This document shows positions 1 through 9,423 of a DNA stretch of 64,000 nt, piece by piece. The stretch comes from Sporomusaceae bacterium UBA7701 (GTDB lineage Bacteria > Bacillota > Negativicutes > Sporomusales > UBA7701), in contig DLGF01000012.1 in assembly GCA_002482545.1 (NCBI GenBank), positions 103,915-167,914 of the forward strand, read 5' to 3'. The notes below the pieces were generated by a model. The model ran no database searches. It was not told where the DNA came from and was given only the letters and a program-made list of their open reading frames with translations. Made by a program: the position numbers and the translations under genes. Within the stretch, counting starts at the first letter, position 1. The number at the start of each line of letters is the position of its first letter.

Positions 1-410
1 GCCGGCGCGAGGTCCTCCGGCAGGTAATAACGCTTGAAGGGCAAAGTGACATGAGCGACATTGCCCTCAACATAGTTGACCCGAACCCGCACATAGTCCC
101 GGTCCGGCTTGTTTGCGCCAACCTCGCTGATATACGCGAAGCGGTCCGCTCCTTCGCGGATCGCCGCGTACGCCGTCTGCCCCGGCTTGAGCGGCGATCC
201 GCCGCCGACAGGTCCGGCCGCGTCCCGGAACCAGAGATCGACATATCGCCCCTTGAAGGCGTCGAAGGGGTCCACCGGCGCGGTTTGCCAGTAGTATACC
301 CGTCCGCTTTGCAATACGTCCTCCCAGTGCCAGGCCATATAAAGCGGCGCCGCCAGTTGCAGCAAAGCCACCATGACAAACAGCCCATAGCGCAGCCTCA
401 ACCGGTTCAT
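1..410 (-). CDS. GDYXXLXY-domain membrane-associated protein (partial, C-terminus outside window)
   Basis: The reading frame begins with MNRLRLRYGLF and a hydrophobic first segment (roughly residues 8-25), which suggests a membrane anchor. It continues through a GRYVDLWF stretch that matches the signature of the GDYXXLXY family, and runs off the window edge. Its start codon overlaps the stop of the DUF2157 gene by 4 bp (ATGA), so the two are translationally coupled. DUF2157 and GDYXXLXY genes are commonly paired in bacteria, and their function is unknown. The family call rests on the motif and this pairing. Confidence 0.8.
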   Translation of the reverse strand, partial: MNRLRLRYGLFVMVALLQLAAPLYMAWHWEDVLQSGRVYYWQTAPVDPFDAFKGRYVDLWFRDAAGPVGGGSPLKPGQTAYAAIREGADRFAYISEVGANKPDRDYVRVRVNYVEGNVAHVTLPFKRYYLPEDLAP

Positions 411-1705
411 TCTTCCCCCACCCCGCTTTTGCGGCGGACCATGATTAAGTTGGCAATCAAAAAGCCTGCCCCCAGTATTACGAAGACCAGACCACGCGCG
501 GCAAAGCTGAAGCTGATGTCGAAGAACCGGGCTGCGATCAGCGCCGCCAACAGCAGCATCCCGAGGTTGAGCACCCCCAGGCTGCCCTGCCGGACTCCTG
601 AAACAATCAGTATAACCCCCAGAACAAGCAGATAAGCGTTTAGCAATATTGCCGGACTTATCCCGCCGGGGTCGAGTCCGAGCAGAAAAAAGCCCAGCGC
701 GATAACCAAGGGAGCCGCGCCAAGCAGCAGCGTTCTCCCCCTCCAGGGCCGGAGAAACGGCCGTCCCAGGACGATGACCGCTCCCAGGAGAGCCAGAGCC
801 AATACGTACTCTCCGGCTCCGGCGGCATTCAGCCGGGCGGCCTCCGCCTGCCAGAAGCTCCGGAAGGTCAGGAGAAACGACAGCCCGATCCCTCCGGCCA
901 AACCCAGGAACTTAAAAGGCTTCTTCCACCCCCGGACCGCCCCGTCAAACCACCGGACGCCGGCCAGATAGGTGATGGCAAACAGGGAACCGTAGTCGGC
1001 CGTGGCTAACCGGCCGCCGTATTTTCCCAGCATCGTGCCAAAACAGATATAGACGCACAGCGTAAGCGCCCAGGCCAGGACGACCGCCGGATTGGCGTAG
1101 CGGTCGGCTTTCAGCAGGCGCCAGCAATAGGGGCCGATGACGGCGAGCAATCCCCATACCAGCAGCTTCTCCGTTCCCCCGGAATATCCGGTAAAGGTCC
1201 AGGCGGTTATGCCGGCCAGGTAGAGCACTGCAGGGGTCGTCGCCCCCAGGAGGTAGGGCAGCGGCGCGGACAGCGCCATCCAGGTCAGGAGAAAGGCTCC
1301 GGCATCGTCAACTAGCTGGTAGGTTTGCCCCACCAGGGCTATCGCCGCACCAAGCATCAGCATCAAAAAGGCGGCGCTGCCTTCTGTCCAGCCTGCACTG
1401 CCGCGGCGGCGCAGCAAGGCGTACCCGGCCAGCCCCTGGGCGAACAGCAGCATCCCGACGGCAACCGCCAGCCGCGTCATTCGGCTCAGCGCATCCCAGT
1501 TATGGGCCAGAATTAGAATAATCCCCAGGCCGACAAGGCTGCCTCCGATCAGCCCGAATACCGTCAGGACGGTCTTCGATCCGCCCGGCTTGTCCCCTGG
1601 TCCGTAGTAGTTCCGGATCGCGTCGGCGCATTCCGGCGTAATGACTCCCCCGGCGATCAGCTCGGGCAATTCCTTATACAGCCATTCCAACTCTTTACTC
1701 TTCAT
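407..1705 (-). CDS. DUF2157 multi-pass membrane protein
   Basis: This is a 432-residue protein. A short soluble N-terminus (WLYKELPELIAGGVITPECADAIRNYY, in parts) is typical of DUF2157, where a small helical domain precedes about 12 hydrophobic segments filling residues 45-425. It sits directly upstream of, and overlaps, the GDYXXLXY gene, so the two probably form one unit. No catalytic motif is visible, and the biochemical role of the family is not known. The start ATG follows a GGGAGCG-like ribosome site. Confidence 0.85.
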   Translation of the reverse strand: MKSKELEWLYKELPELIAGGVITPECADAIRNYYGPGDKPGGSKTVLTVFGLIGGSLVGLGIILILAHNWDALSRMTRLAVAVGMLLFAQGLAGYALLRRRGSAGWTEGSAAFLMLMLGAAIALVGQTYQLVDDAGAFLLTWMALSAPLPYLLGATTPAVLYLAGITAWTFTGYSGGTEKLLVWGLLAVIGPYCWRLLKADRYANPAVVLAWALTLCVYICFGTMLGKYGGRLATADYGSLFAITYLAGVRWFDGAVRGWKKPFKFLGLAGGIGLSFLLTFRSFWQAEAARLNAAGAGEYVLALALLGAVIVLGRPFLRPWRGRTLLLGAAPLVIALGFFLLGLDPGGISPAILLNAYLLVLGVILIVSGVRQGSLGVLNLGMLLLAALIAARFFDISFSFAARGLVFVILGAGFLIANLIMVRRKSGVGEE

Positions 1706-1980
1706 TCATTCGCTCCCGCTAGGTTCGACTTTGACTTTTCCCGGAAACGTGAGGGAACACCCAAGCATACAGCAACAGAACGCCGATAACCGTCGGCGAA
1801 CAGCACCAGCGCGGCGACAAGTCCACACCATGGACAATCCCCCGCCCGGATTCCCTCAATCCGGGTTTCGCCGGCCTGCGTCTAGTATAAACCAATACCG
1901 GTTCATAATAAAAGGGCAAATATCCTGTCGGCAGTTGAACCCGGCTTGTATGATATCCAAGGTCCGCCGAACTGCAGGCG

Positions 1981-2604
1981 TCAGCCGCCGGAGCCGTTGT
2001 CCCCGAGATGGCTGGTGTCGTTGACGCTCTTTATGGTAAACCGTCCTTTGGCTTCATCGTAAAGGATATGGGATAGGCCGCAGTTATCCGCCTCGAAACG
2101 AAAGCGCTTTTCCTGTCCGAGTCCCAGGAGGCCGCTTATGACCGCTTTAATCACGCCTCCGGAGGTCAGGACGGCGACCCGCTGGCACGAGCCGTTGATA
2201 ATTTCCCGGATGACCCGGCTGCCACGCTCGTATACGTCCGCCCCGGATTCCCCGCCGGGATAGGGAATATCCGCAAGATGCTCCTCCCAGGCGGCGAATA
2301 GCCCGGGGTCCATTTCCTGAATATCGGCCCACCCCAGTCCTTCCCAGGTCCCCATATTGATTTCCCTGAGTTCTTTGCGGATTATGATATCCACACCCAG
2401 ATGAGTGTTGACAATCGCCGCCGTCTGCCTGACCCGCCGCAAGTCGCTGGCATAGATCCGCCCGATGCTATGCCTGGCCAGCCTGCGGCCCAGCCGCTCC
2501 GCCTGGGCCGCCCCCGTCGCATTGAGGCCGATGTCGGTCTTGCCCTGCCGCCGATTGAATTTATTCAGATCAGTCTCACCATGGCGAACGAGAAAGATAT
2601 CCAT
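1981..2604 (-). CDS. histidine phosphatase family protein (phosphoglycerate mutase / CobC-like)
   Basis: The 207-residue protein opens with the catalytic signature LVRHGETDLN, whose histidine (residue 8) is phosphorylated during catalysis. A later ASDLRRVRQTA segment and a TSGGVIKAV segment carry the other expected Arg/His-region features. The family includes alpha-ribazole phosphatase and broad phosphatases. No cobalamin genes lie nearby, so the substrate cannot be assigned. It is divergent from the phosphate permease gene, with about 150 bp between the two starts. Confidence 0.85.
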   Translation of the reverse strand: MDIFLVRHGETDLNKFNRRQGKTDIGLNATGAAQAERLGRRLARHSIGRIYASDLRRVRQTAAIVNTHLGVDIIIRKELREINMGTWEGLGWADIQEMDPGLFAAWEEHLADIPYPGGESGADVYERGSRVIREIINGSCQRVAVLTSGGVIKAVISGLLGLGQEKRFRFEADNCGLSHILYDEAKGRFTIKSVNDTSHLGDNGSGG

Positions 2605-2751
2605 CCCATCTCCTCCCCGGCTGAATTGCGCTTATCATACCATTCCGTATCCCGGCCAAAATCTCCTGGTGTTTACATCTCTTTCCTAAATCGTATAATA
2701 ATAGTAACAGGTAATTCTCAGAATAATTTTGCCAGGAAAGGCGGGGGTCCT

Positions 2752-3798
2752 TTGCCGCTCGACATCCCCACATTGCTCCTGACTGCGGCCATACTGCTGG
2801 CCCTGCTCTTTACGCTGACGAACGGCCTCCATGATGCCAGCTCGGTCGTCGCGACTTTTATCTCCTGCGGAGCCGCCACCCCCGGACAAGCCGTCATTCT
2901 GGCCTCCCTCTTCGAGCTCTTGGGGGCGTTGTTCAGCGGCCAGGCCGTAGCCAACACCATCGCCGGCATCGGCGACCTGCCGGGCGACCTGACCATCCTG
3001 CCGGTAATTACTACCGCTCTTTTGGGCGCAACCGCCTGGAACATCATCACCTGGCGTTTCGGGCTACCCTCCAGTTCGACCCATGCCCTCGTCGGCGGCC
3101 TCATCGGCGCAATCTGGATGGCTCACGGCCCTTCCCATATTCTGTGGGGGTGGCAGGAACTGCTTTCTCCCTCCCATCAGCTCAGCGGCTTTGCCAAGAT
3201 CGTGGTCTCGCTCTTCGTTTCCCCGCTGATCGGCTTTGCGGCGGGCTTCGGCTTTCACAAGGCCGGCCTTTTTCTGCTGCGGAACGCGCGGTTTTCCCAG
3301 GCCAACCGCTCCATCAAGCAGGCCCAATGGTTCATGGCCGCTCTTCTGGCCTTCGGGCACGGCGGCAACGACACTCAAAAGACGGTCGGGCTGATCGTCG
3401 CCGTCCTGGCGGCTACCCAACTGGCGCCGGGCGCGGAGCCGTCCTTCTGGGTCCGCTGCAGCGCCGGCCTGCTGATGTCGGCCGGCATGCTGTTCGGCGG
3501 CTGGTCGATCATGCGCACCATTGGCCGCGGTATCTATACCATCCGCCCTCTCCACAGTCTCGGCTCCCAAGTATCGGCCGGCGGCTCGGTGGCTGTGGCT
3601 ACTTGGCTGGGAGCCCCCGTATCGACTACCCATGTGGTGGTCGGCAGTATCGCCGGGGTCGGCTCGGCGGAAGAATTCCGCATGGTAAACTGGCGGATGG
3701 GCCGGGAAATTCTCATTGCCTGGCTGGTGACCATTCCCGCGGCGGCTTTGGCTGCCGCTATGATGTATATGCTGCTGGGCACTCTGATGGGAGGCTGA
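2752..3798 (+). CDS. pit: PiT-family inorganic phosphate transporter
   Basis: I chose the TTG start preceded by AGGAAAGGCGGGGG; it gives 348 residues, close to the usual size for bacterial PiT carriers. An in-frame extension upstream runs antisense into the phosphatase gene and is unlikely to be translated. The duplicated PiT signature is present: TLTNGLHDASSVVATF near the N-terminus and AFGHGGNDTQKTVG in the middle, with about ten membrane segments. PiT proteins take up metal-phosphate with protons. The DUF47 gene follows after 4 bp, the standard pairing. Confidence 0.92.
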   Translation: MPLDIPTLLLTAAILLALLFTLTNGLHDASSVVATFISCGAATPGQAVILASLFELLGALFSGQAVANTIAGIGDLPGDLTILPVITTALLGATAWNIITWRFGLPSSSTHALVGGLIGAIWMAHGPSHILWGWQELLSPSHQLSGFAKIVVSLFVSPLIGFAAGFGFHKAGLFLLRNARFSQANRSIKQAQWFMAALLAFGHGGNDTQKTVGLIVAVLAATQLAPGAEPSFWVRCSAGLLMSAGMLFGGWSIMRTIGRGIYTIRPLHSLGSQVSAGGSVAVATWLGAPVSTTHVVVGSIAGVGSAEEFRMVNWRMGREILIAWLVTIPAAALAAAMMYMLLGTLMGG

Positions 3799-3802
3799 AA
3801 AC

Positions 3803-4426
3803 ATGACCCAGATGAACTTTTGGGACCGGTTGTTCCCGCCCAAGTACAATTTCTACGACATGATCGCCAGCCAGGCGCAATTGACCGCCGCGGGCATCAG
3901 CGCTTTTCGCGTCTGGCTGCACAATCCGACCGCCGAAAATGCCTACAAGCTCCGCTCCCTGATCCGGCAGGCGGACGCCGTCCGCCTCGACATGGAGACC
4001 CGCTTGATCGAAGCTTTTGTCACCCCGTTCGACCGTCAGGACATCTACTCCCTGTCGGTGGATATGGACCGGGTCATCGAAAGCGCCAAAGCTTTGATGG
4101 AGCTCATGATCGCCTACGAAGTCCAGGCCGACGACGCGGTATACGGCATGGTTCTCAACCTGGAAGAAGGGGTCAACAACTTCGCCGCAGGCGTTGCGGT
4201 GCTGGAGGAAGCTCCGCTGGACGCCGAGCAGCATATCGCGGAAATCCGCCGCTGCCAGGCGGCAGTTGAGGAAGGGTACCGCCACGGGTCAGCGGCGCTG
4301 TTCAAAGCCTCCGACATGATCCAGATCATGAAATACCGCGAGATCTACCGGACCGTCCAGGACGCCGCCGTCTATCTCGGCTACACAGCCGACATCCTCC
4401 ACAAAATAGTCGTTCGCATCGCCTAA
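3803..4426 (+). CDS. DUF47 (PhoU-like) phosphate transport accessory protein
   Basis: A 207-residue, all-helical protein starting FWDRLFPPKYNFYDMI, typical of the DUF47/TIGR00153 family, which is structurally related to PhoU. It is encoded 4 bp after the PiT carrier and almost certainly co-transcribed with it. DUF47 partners are thought to regulate or assist PiT transport. A strong intrinsic terminator follows the stop codon immediately, closing this two-gene operon. Confidence 0.9.
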   Translation: MTQMNFWDRLFPPKYNFYDMIASQAQLTAAGISAFRVWLHNPTAENAYKLRSLIRQADAVRLDMETRLIEAFVTPFDRQDIYSLSVDMDRVIESAKALMELMIAYEVQADDAVYGMVLNLEEGVNNFAAGVAVLEEAPLDAEQHIAEIRRCQAAVEEGYRHGSAALFKASDMIQIMKYREIYRTVQDAAVYLGYTADILHKIVVRIA

Positions 4427-4460
4427 AAAAAACTGGCCCCCGACGGGCCAGTTTTTTTTT
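4425..4460 (+). terminator. intrinsic terminator, bidirectional
   Basis: A perfect stem AACTGGCCC / GGGCCAGTT with a CCGAC loop is followed by nine or more T residues and preceded by a run of A. It can terminate the pit-DUF47 operon on the plus strand and the convergent MFS gene on the minus strand. Confidence 0.92.
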
Positions 4461-4485
4461 GCGCGGAGCTATGTTGCCGGCCGTC

Positions 4486-5661
4486 TCAGCAGTTGTTGCA
4501 GACGGCCGCCGCCTTCAGCTTATCCACCAGCCAGACCCGGTGAATAACGGCATACAGCAGGGCATACCCGCCGGAGAGCATGAATACCGCGGCATAACCC
4601 CAGGTGGCGGCGACAAAGCTCAGTCCGGTCGCCCCGATGACAAAACCGATATCCGATGCGGTTGTAAAGATTCCGAAGGCGGCTCCCCGGTTCTTCGGAT
4701 CGGTATAGGTCGCGATCGTCGTCCCCATCGCCGGGAAGGCGACCCCCAGCGACAGCCCGGTGATTACCCCGCACAGAGCCAGGGCCACCCAGTCATGGGA
4801 CCACACCGCAAAAAACATGGCCAGCCCGATCAATACGACGGACAGCCACTCCAACTGCAGCGCCCCGAACCGGTCGCACAATTGGCGGACAAATACCCGG
4901 ATAGCCACCACCACAACCGCATAGGTGACAAAGTAGATGTTAAAGTCAGCGACTTGGCGGCTAAGCATCAGCAGCGGCAGAAACACCATCAGCCCGGCAA
5001 AGCAGATGCCGTTCGCCAGCGTGCTGAAGGTCGGGATGTACACGCCTGGATTGCCGGCGATCGCCCGCGTGGATACGGCGGGCGCTTCCGACAGCTCCGT
5101 CTTCACGGTAGGCCGCTTGGGGACAAGCAGCAAAGCGCCGGCCGCAAGAAGCCCCCCGGTCCCGATGACCACCGGCATACCGGCGGCATCGTACACAATG
5201 CTGGCCGCCGCCGTGGCGAAAGAAGCGCCGATCATGCCGAACAGGCTGTAAACGGCGATAACGTCCGTGACATACCTCCGGTCAAACATCAGCGTGGCCA
5301 TCGTCGTCGCCGCCGGGCTATAGCAGGCCATCCCGACACCCTGGCTGAAGCTGCAGAGCACAGCCAGCCCCAGCGACCTGGCGCTAAAATAGCCCCAGAT
5401 GGCCGCCACCGAAAGCAGCAGCCCCGCACAGGCAACGACAGCCGAGCCGTACCGGTCCACCGCCCGTCCGGCGACTACCCGGAAGAGCATTCCTCCCGCC
5501 GAGAGCGCCCCGACAATAAGCCCTACCCCATAAGTGTCCAGGCCGATCCCTTGATAGTAGCGCGGCAGCACCGGCAGGAAAATATCGAGCGAAGCCCAGT
5601 AACACATGTTGGCCAGCGACAAAAGAATGAGTTCTCTGGTAATAATCTCCTGTTTATACAC
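4486..5661 (-). CDS. MFS transporter
   Basis: A 391-residue protein with 12 predicted membrane segments. The 2-3 loop GRAVDRYGSAVV fits the major facilitator G-x3-D-R-x-G motif, and a RQLCDRFG copy lies in the second half. The substrate cannot be inferred. It is divergent from the LysR gene that starts 175 bp away, a layout in which the regulator often controls the transporter. It shares a bidirectional terminator with the DUF47 gene. Confidence 0.85.
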   Translation of the reverse strand: MYKQEIITRELILLSLANMCYWASLDIFLPVLPRYYQGIGLDTYGVGLIVGALSAGGMLFRVVAGRAVDRYGSAVVACAGLLLSVAAIWGYFSARSLGLAVLCSFSQGVGMACYSPAATTMATLMFDRRYVTDVIAVYSLFGMIGASFATAAASIVYDAAGMPVVIGTGGLLAAGALLLVPKRPTVKTELSEAPAVSTRAIAGNPGVYIPTFSTLANGICFAGLMVFLPLLMLSRQVADFNIYFVTYAVVVVAIRVFVRQLCDRFGALQLEWLSVVLIGLAMFFAVWSHDWVALALCGVITGLSLGVAFPAMGTTIATYTDPKNRGAAFGIFTTASDIGFVIGATGLSFVAATWGYAAVFMLSGGYALLYAVIHRVWLVDKLKAAAVCNNC

Positions 5662-5836
5662 TCAACCATCTCCGTATTCTTTCCCAGCCGTTAGGCCATA
5701 GAGAAGCCGTTTCCGCTTCAGGCCCGCGAAAGGGCGGCTTCCGGCAGAATCTCACCGGTTACAGGACTTATCGGCACCGGGCCCGAATAGTTGATAAAAA
5801 TACGCTCCCCTGTACCGGGCCGAAAGGAGTGGCGCC

Positions 5837-6715
5837 ATGGATATCGGCCAGTTGGAAGCCTTTATCTCCATCGCCAAAACAGCCAACTTCACCAAATCGG
5901 CGGAACTGCTGCACATCGCCCAGTCAACCATCTCGGCGAAAATTCATGCTTTGGAAGAAAGCCTGGGCACCCCGCTGTTTATCCGCACCAACCGCTCGGT
6001 AACGCTCACGCCGGCCGGGGAATATTTTTTGTCCTATGCGGAGCGGATCGTGTCCTTGGCCGGCGAAAGCAGGCTGGGAGTACAAACCAACCAGCGCTTT
6101 ACATCCACGCTGGTTATCGGGGGCCACGGCTCCATTTGGGCCTATGGACTGCTGTCCAGGCTCCAGTCCTTCCGGGAAAAGCACCCGGAGCTGGCTCTCC
6201 ACCTTATAACCGGCTATGCTTCGACCATAAGCCAGCATGTCGTCGACGGCGTCGTCGATATCGGCGTCGTCTACCTGCCTCCCGCCAACCCGGGCCTGGA
6301 AGTGATCCCCCTGGCGGAAGAAGAACTTCTGTTGGTCGGCCGCGACAAACCCCAGCGGCCCGTCAACGCCGACAGCCTATGGAGCCCCAAGTATGTGCAT
6401 CTCGACTGGGGGGCGCCATTTTCCGAATGGTTTCAGTCCCTCAGCGGCCCGAACTATATTCCGTCCTTCAAGCTCGACCACCCGTCGGTGATGCTCCACA
6501 TTCTTCTGGAAGGCGGGGGATACGGCTTCATGCTGAAGTCCATCGCCGAAAGGCATCTCGACTGCGGAGCGCTGGTGAGCATTCCTCACGACTTCGCGCC
6601 CCCGCCGCCGCGCCGCCCTATTTTTGTCATCTATCTGGCGTCGAAGAAAAATTATCTTACGACCAAGCTGGGTCTGGAGCTTTTCTATCCGCCGTCCGCT
6701 TCCCGCAAGCACTAG
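5837..6715 (+). CDS. LysR-family transcriptional regulator
   Basis: A 292-residue protein with an N-terminal winged helix (MDIGQLEAFISIAKTANFTK through about residue 60, including the AQSTISAKIHALEESLG recognition region) and a C-terminal periplasmic-binding-like effector domain. A GGAG ribosome site precedes the ATG. Its divergent neighbour is an MFS transporter, the most likely target along with itself. The second MFS gene is convergent at the 3' end, with only 11 bp between the stops. The effector is unknown. Confidence 0.88.
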   Translation: MDIGQLEAFISIAKTANFTKSAELLHIAQSTISAKIHALEESLGTPLFIRTNRSVTLTPAGEYFLSYAERIVSLAGESRLGVQTNQRFTSTLVIGGHGSIWAYGLLSRLQSFREKHPELALHLITGYASTISQHVVDGVVDIGVVYLPPANPGLEVIPLAEEELLLVGRDKPQRPVNADSLWSPKYVHLDWGAPFSEWFQSLSGPNYIPSFKLDHPSVMLHILLEGGGYGFMLKSIAERHLDCGALVSIPHDFAPPPPRRPIFVIYLASKKNYLTTKLGLELFYPPSASRKH

Positions 6716-6726
6716 CCGGCGAGCCG

Positions 6727-7896
6727 TCAAGGGCCCAGCGCCACCAGGTTGTCACGCTTGCCGAGCCGCCGCAGGCCATAAACCACCAGCAGGCAAACCG
6801 CCCCGCAGCTTCCCCACAGCAAGGCCGGCCCCTGCTGAAACAGCCAGCCGCCGATACCCTGGCTGCACCCTCCGCCCACGGCGATGGCCAGCGAGGCAAA
6901 GCCGAAATAAGTGGCCAGCAGCTCGCCGTTGGCCAGCCGCGAAGTCAGATCATACTGGACGGGCTCGACGATGATAATGCCGTAGCCGAAAAATACCAGC
7001 CCGATTATGATCCCTGCAAGGCTGCCGCTCAGGCCTACCATCAGCGCCCCCGCGCCGAGAGCGAGCGCCCCGATGGTCAGGCTGGTCAGAAACGGCCTGC
7101 GGCCGGTCAGGTACTTGACGACCGGATACTGAAACAGGATGACCACTCCGGCCACAACGAGATTGACCAGCGATACCGCCATTTTGTTTCCGGTCTGCTG
7201 ATAGAGCTGCAGCGGAATGGTGAAATAGAGCTGCATATAAATATACCAGATGCCGGTCATAATGGCGGTGAACAGCAAAAAGTTGCGATCCGTCATCACC
7301 ACCCGTCCCATGTCCTTATAGGACCATCGTTTGATCGGCGAACGGACGTCCGGCAAATACCAATGGCTGATAATGGCCAGCACCAGGTAGATGCCCCCGC
7401 AGACCAGCGAAAGCAGGGCAAAGTCGAAATAAATAAGCACCGCGCCCAGTCCGGCGGATAATGCTATGCCGATGTTGCTGACCGCCTTCTGCAGGGAATA
7501 CACCCTGACCCGCTCTTCTTCCGGCGTAAGATGGGCGAAAAGCCCGGAGCCGGTGGGGCCGAACAAGGCTCCCCCCAAGCCGGCGATCACCGCCGCCAGA
7601 AACATTGTCGCTATCTGGTCGACGAAGGCGAACATGGCGAAGCCGACGCTCCGGATAACCAGCCCGATGCACATGACCAGTTTCAGTCCGACGCGATCGG
7701 CAAACATCCCGGTCAAAAAGGTCGGCCCCTGCTGGCTTACCTGGCGGACGGTCAGCAGCAGCCCGACGAGAAGGGGCGGCCAAGCCAAATAATCGACCAA
7801 ATAGATGGAAAGAAAAGGAATGAAAGCATAAAAACCGATCGATGTGAACAACGAATTCGCAATGAGCAAAGGCACCCCTTTTGGCAAACCCAGCAT
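6727..7896 (-). CDS. MFS transporter
   Basis: A 389-residue protein with about 12 hydrophobic segments and an MFS-type loop (GMFADRVGLKLVM) after the second segment. The second half has the related YLTGRRPFLTSL loop. This resembles drug or metabolite exporters, but nothing points to a particular substrate. It is convergent with the LysR gene and is not obviously in an operon. Confidence 0.83.
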   Translation of the reverse strand: MLGLPKGVPLLIANSLFTSIGFYAFIPFLSIYLVDYLAWPPLLVGLLLTVRQVSQQGPTFLTGMFADRVGLKLVMCIGLVIRSVGFAMFAFVDQIATMFLAAVIAGLGGALFGPTGSGLFAHLTPEEERVRVYSLQKAVSNIGIALSAGLGAVLIYFDFALLSLVCGGIYLVLAIISHWYLPDVRSPIKRWSYKDMGRVVMTDRNFLLFTAIMTGIWYIYMQLYFTIPLQLYQQTGNKMAVSLVNLVVAGVVILFQYPVVKYLTGRRPFLTSLTIGALALGAGALMVGLSGSLAGIIIGLVFFGYGIIIVEPVQYDLTSRLANGELLATYFGFASLAIAVGGGCSQGIGGWLFQQGPALLWGSCGAVCLLVVYGLRRLGKRDNLVALGP

Positions 7897-8042
7897 GAGT
7901 AACAGTCACCTCTGCTCCCACGATATCACAGGACGCGCTATTCTGTATAACGAATTATTCTTATCATGACAATCGGAAAATTCGATGATCAATCGCATTA
8001 TTTGCCCCCTTCAGGCCCTTATAACGAATGCCTGCCGCTAAA

Positions 8043-8076
8043 CAGCCCGGCCATCGGAAGATGGGCCGGGCTTTCA
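8043..8076 (-). terminator. possible intrinsic terminator after nitroreductase gene
   Basis: The stem AGCCCGGCC / GGCCGGGCT lies about 15 bp beyond the nitroreductase stop on the minus strand. The following GTTTAGCG is only a weak T-run, so termination is plausible rather than certain. Confidence 0.5.
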
Positions 8077-8087
8077 TGGCCCGCCGG

Positions 8088-8870
8088 TCATTCCTCTTCC
8101 AGCCACTGCGCCATGGCGGCGCGGGCCGAGCGGTTCATCTCCAGGGAAAAGGCGGCGGCGAATTTACGCAAATAGGTATGCTGGCCGGGATTGACCGCGC
8201 TTTTTTCATAAGCCGCCGGATTCCACCGGGACTCGGCGGCGGAATACATCCGTTCAAAATCTTCGGCCTTTAACCGCTGATACTTATTTTTATACACCAC
8301 GAACTCCTGCTCGAACCGGGGTACCTGTTCCCGGTTCTTTTGCTGCTCGGTGGGATAGCCGAAACAGAGGAGCGTAATGGGAAAAACATAGGGCGGCAGG
8401 TCGAACATTTCCCGGTGCACCTCATACCGCTCCATGATATCGCCGATATAACAGGAGCCGACCCCCAGGGCCTCCGCCGCGATGACGCTGGTTTGAGCGG
8501 CGATGAGCGCGTCGCAGCAGGCCAGCATCAGGTCTCCGGCCTGGGGCTGGCGCGGTTTGAGGTTTTCTCTGGCGCAGAGGGCCTCCACATCGCAAAGCTG
8601 GTAATAGTCCGTCCATCGCTGGTAATCGGCCAGGAATAGCAATACATAAGGCGCCTTGGCGATGAACGGCTGATGGTCGCAGGTTACCGCCAGCTTGTCT
8701 TTCAAGGCCTGATCCTCCACCTCGATCACCGAATACAGCATCATCGCCCCGGCCGTGGGGGCCCGCAGCGCGGCTTCCAGGATGGTCCGCCGCGTCTCCA
8801 AGGACAACTGCTGTTCGGTATAAGCCCGCACCGACCGGCGGTTCATCAGGGTCGCAATCGTCTGATTCAT
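8088..8870 (-). CDS. nitroreductase-family flavoprotein
   Basis: I chose the ATG preceded by AAGGAGGCAGCT, giving 260 residues that begin MNQTIATLMNRRSVRAY, the classical FMN-binding RRSVR segment of the family. A central ALGVGSCYIGDI motif and a C-terminal LCFGYPTE motif match the NfsA/FRP-type domain. These enzymes use NAD(P)H to reduce nitro compounds, quinones or flavins. The physiological substrate is unknown. A GNAT gene lies just upstream on the same strand, 36 bp away. Confidence 0.88.
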   Translation of the reverse strand: MNQTIATLMNRRSVRAYTEQQLSLETRRTILEAALRAPTAGAMMLYSVIEVEDQALKDKLAVTCDHQPFIAKAPYVLLFLADYQRWTDYYQLCDVEALCARENLKPRQPQAGDLMLACCDALIAAQTSVIAAEALGVGSCYIGDIMERYEVHREMFDLPPYVFPITLLCFGYPTEQQKNREQVPRFEQEFVVYKNKYQRLKAEDFERMYSAAESRWNPAAYEKSAVNPGQHTYLRKFAAAFSLEMNRSARAAMAQWLEEE

Positions 8871-8905
8871 AGCTGCCTCCTTGAAAAAATTCCGTAAACT
8901 CCGTC

Positions 8906-9361
8906 CTAATCGTTCAGCCACTTCTTGAAAAAATACTGGGAATGGCCCGGGGGAAAATCTTCCAGGACGCCGAACTGTTCATAGCCGTTCTTCCGGTAGA
9001 AGCCGGGCGCCTGGAAACCGAAGGTGTCGAGCTGTACGAGTCTGCAGCCCTTTTCCTTCGCCCGCCGCTCCACCTCCTGCAGCAGCCGGGTTCCGTAGCC
9101 GCCCTTGCGGAACCGCTCTTCGATCCAGAAAATATCGACATGGCACCGGCCCCAAAGCAAGTTGAGGGTGGCGTTTATTCCCCCGACCACCCGGCCTTGC
9201 CCGTTCCTAAGCGCCAGGTACACCGTCTCCTGCGCCAGCGGGCCGTCGCCCGGCGCCTGTTCCAGGTTGTACTCCCGAATGCGCTCCATAATATACTTTG
9301 CCGTATCCTCGCTGCCCTCCGTTATGGCGAGGCTTTCCGAACCAGCCTGTTTACCCTCCAT
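8906..9361 (-). CDS. GNAT-family N-acetyltransferase
   Basis: The ATG after AGGAGGAG gives 151 residues. The acetyl-CoA binding region is recognisable as RFRKGGYGTRLLQEVERRAKEKGC, the R/Q-x2-G-x-G/A motif, followed by QLDTFGFQAPGFYRKNGYEQFG, the motif B segment with the conserved tyrosine. The substrate is unknown. It probably belongs with the nitroreductase and the double-GNAT gene in one transcribed unit; a 62 bp gap separates it from the latter. Confidence 0.87.
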   Translation of the reverse strand: MEGKQAGSESLAITEGSEDTAKYIMERIREYNLEQAPGDGPLAQETVYLALRNGQGRVVGGINATLNLLWGRCHVDIFWIEERFRKGGYGTRLLQEVERRAKEKGCRLVQLDTFGFQAPGFYRKNGYEQFGVLEDFPPGHSQYFFKKWLND

Positions 9362-9423
9362 CCGGGCTCCTCCTCTGAATCTATTCTGATTCACCGCTCA
9401 ACCAGGACGGGGTTCAGCCGCTC

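Noticed and set aside
2401..2751. N-terminal extension of the phosphate permease
   Set aside because: The added residues are antisense to the histidine phosphatase and have no relation to PiT; the TTG at 2752 has the ribosome site.
4459..5694. A 411-codon open frame on the plus strand, opposite the MFS gene
   Set aside because: It has the proline/arginine/glutamine-rich composition of an antisense shadow of a high-GC gene, while the opposite frame is a clear 12-segment transporter.
5791..7461. A 556-codon plus-strand frame overlapping the LysR and second MFS genes
   Set aside because: It lies out of frame across a convincing LysR gene and antisense to a convincing MFS gene; low-complexity composition and no domain.
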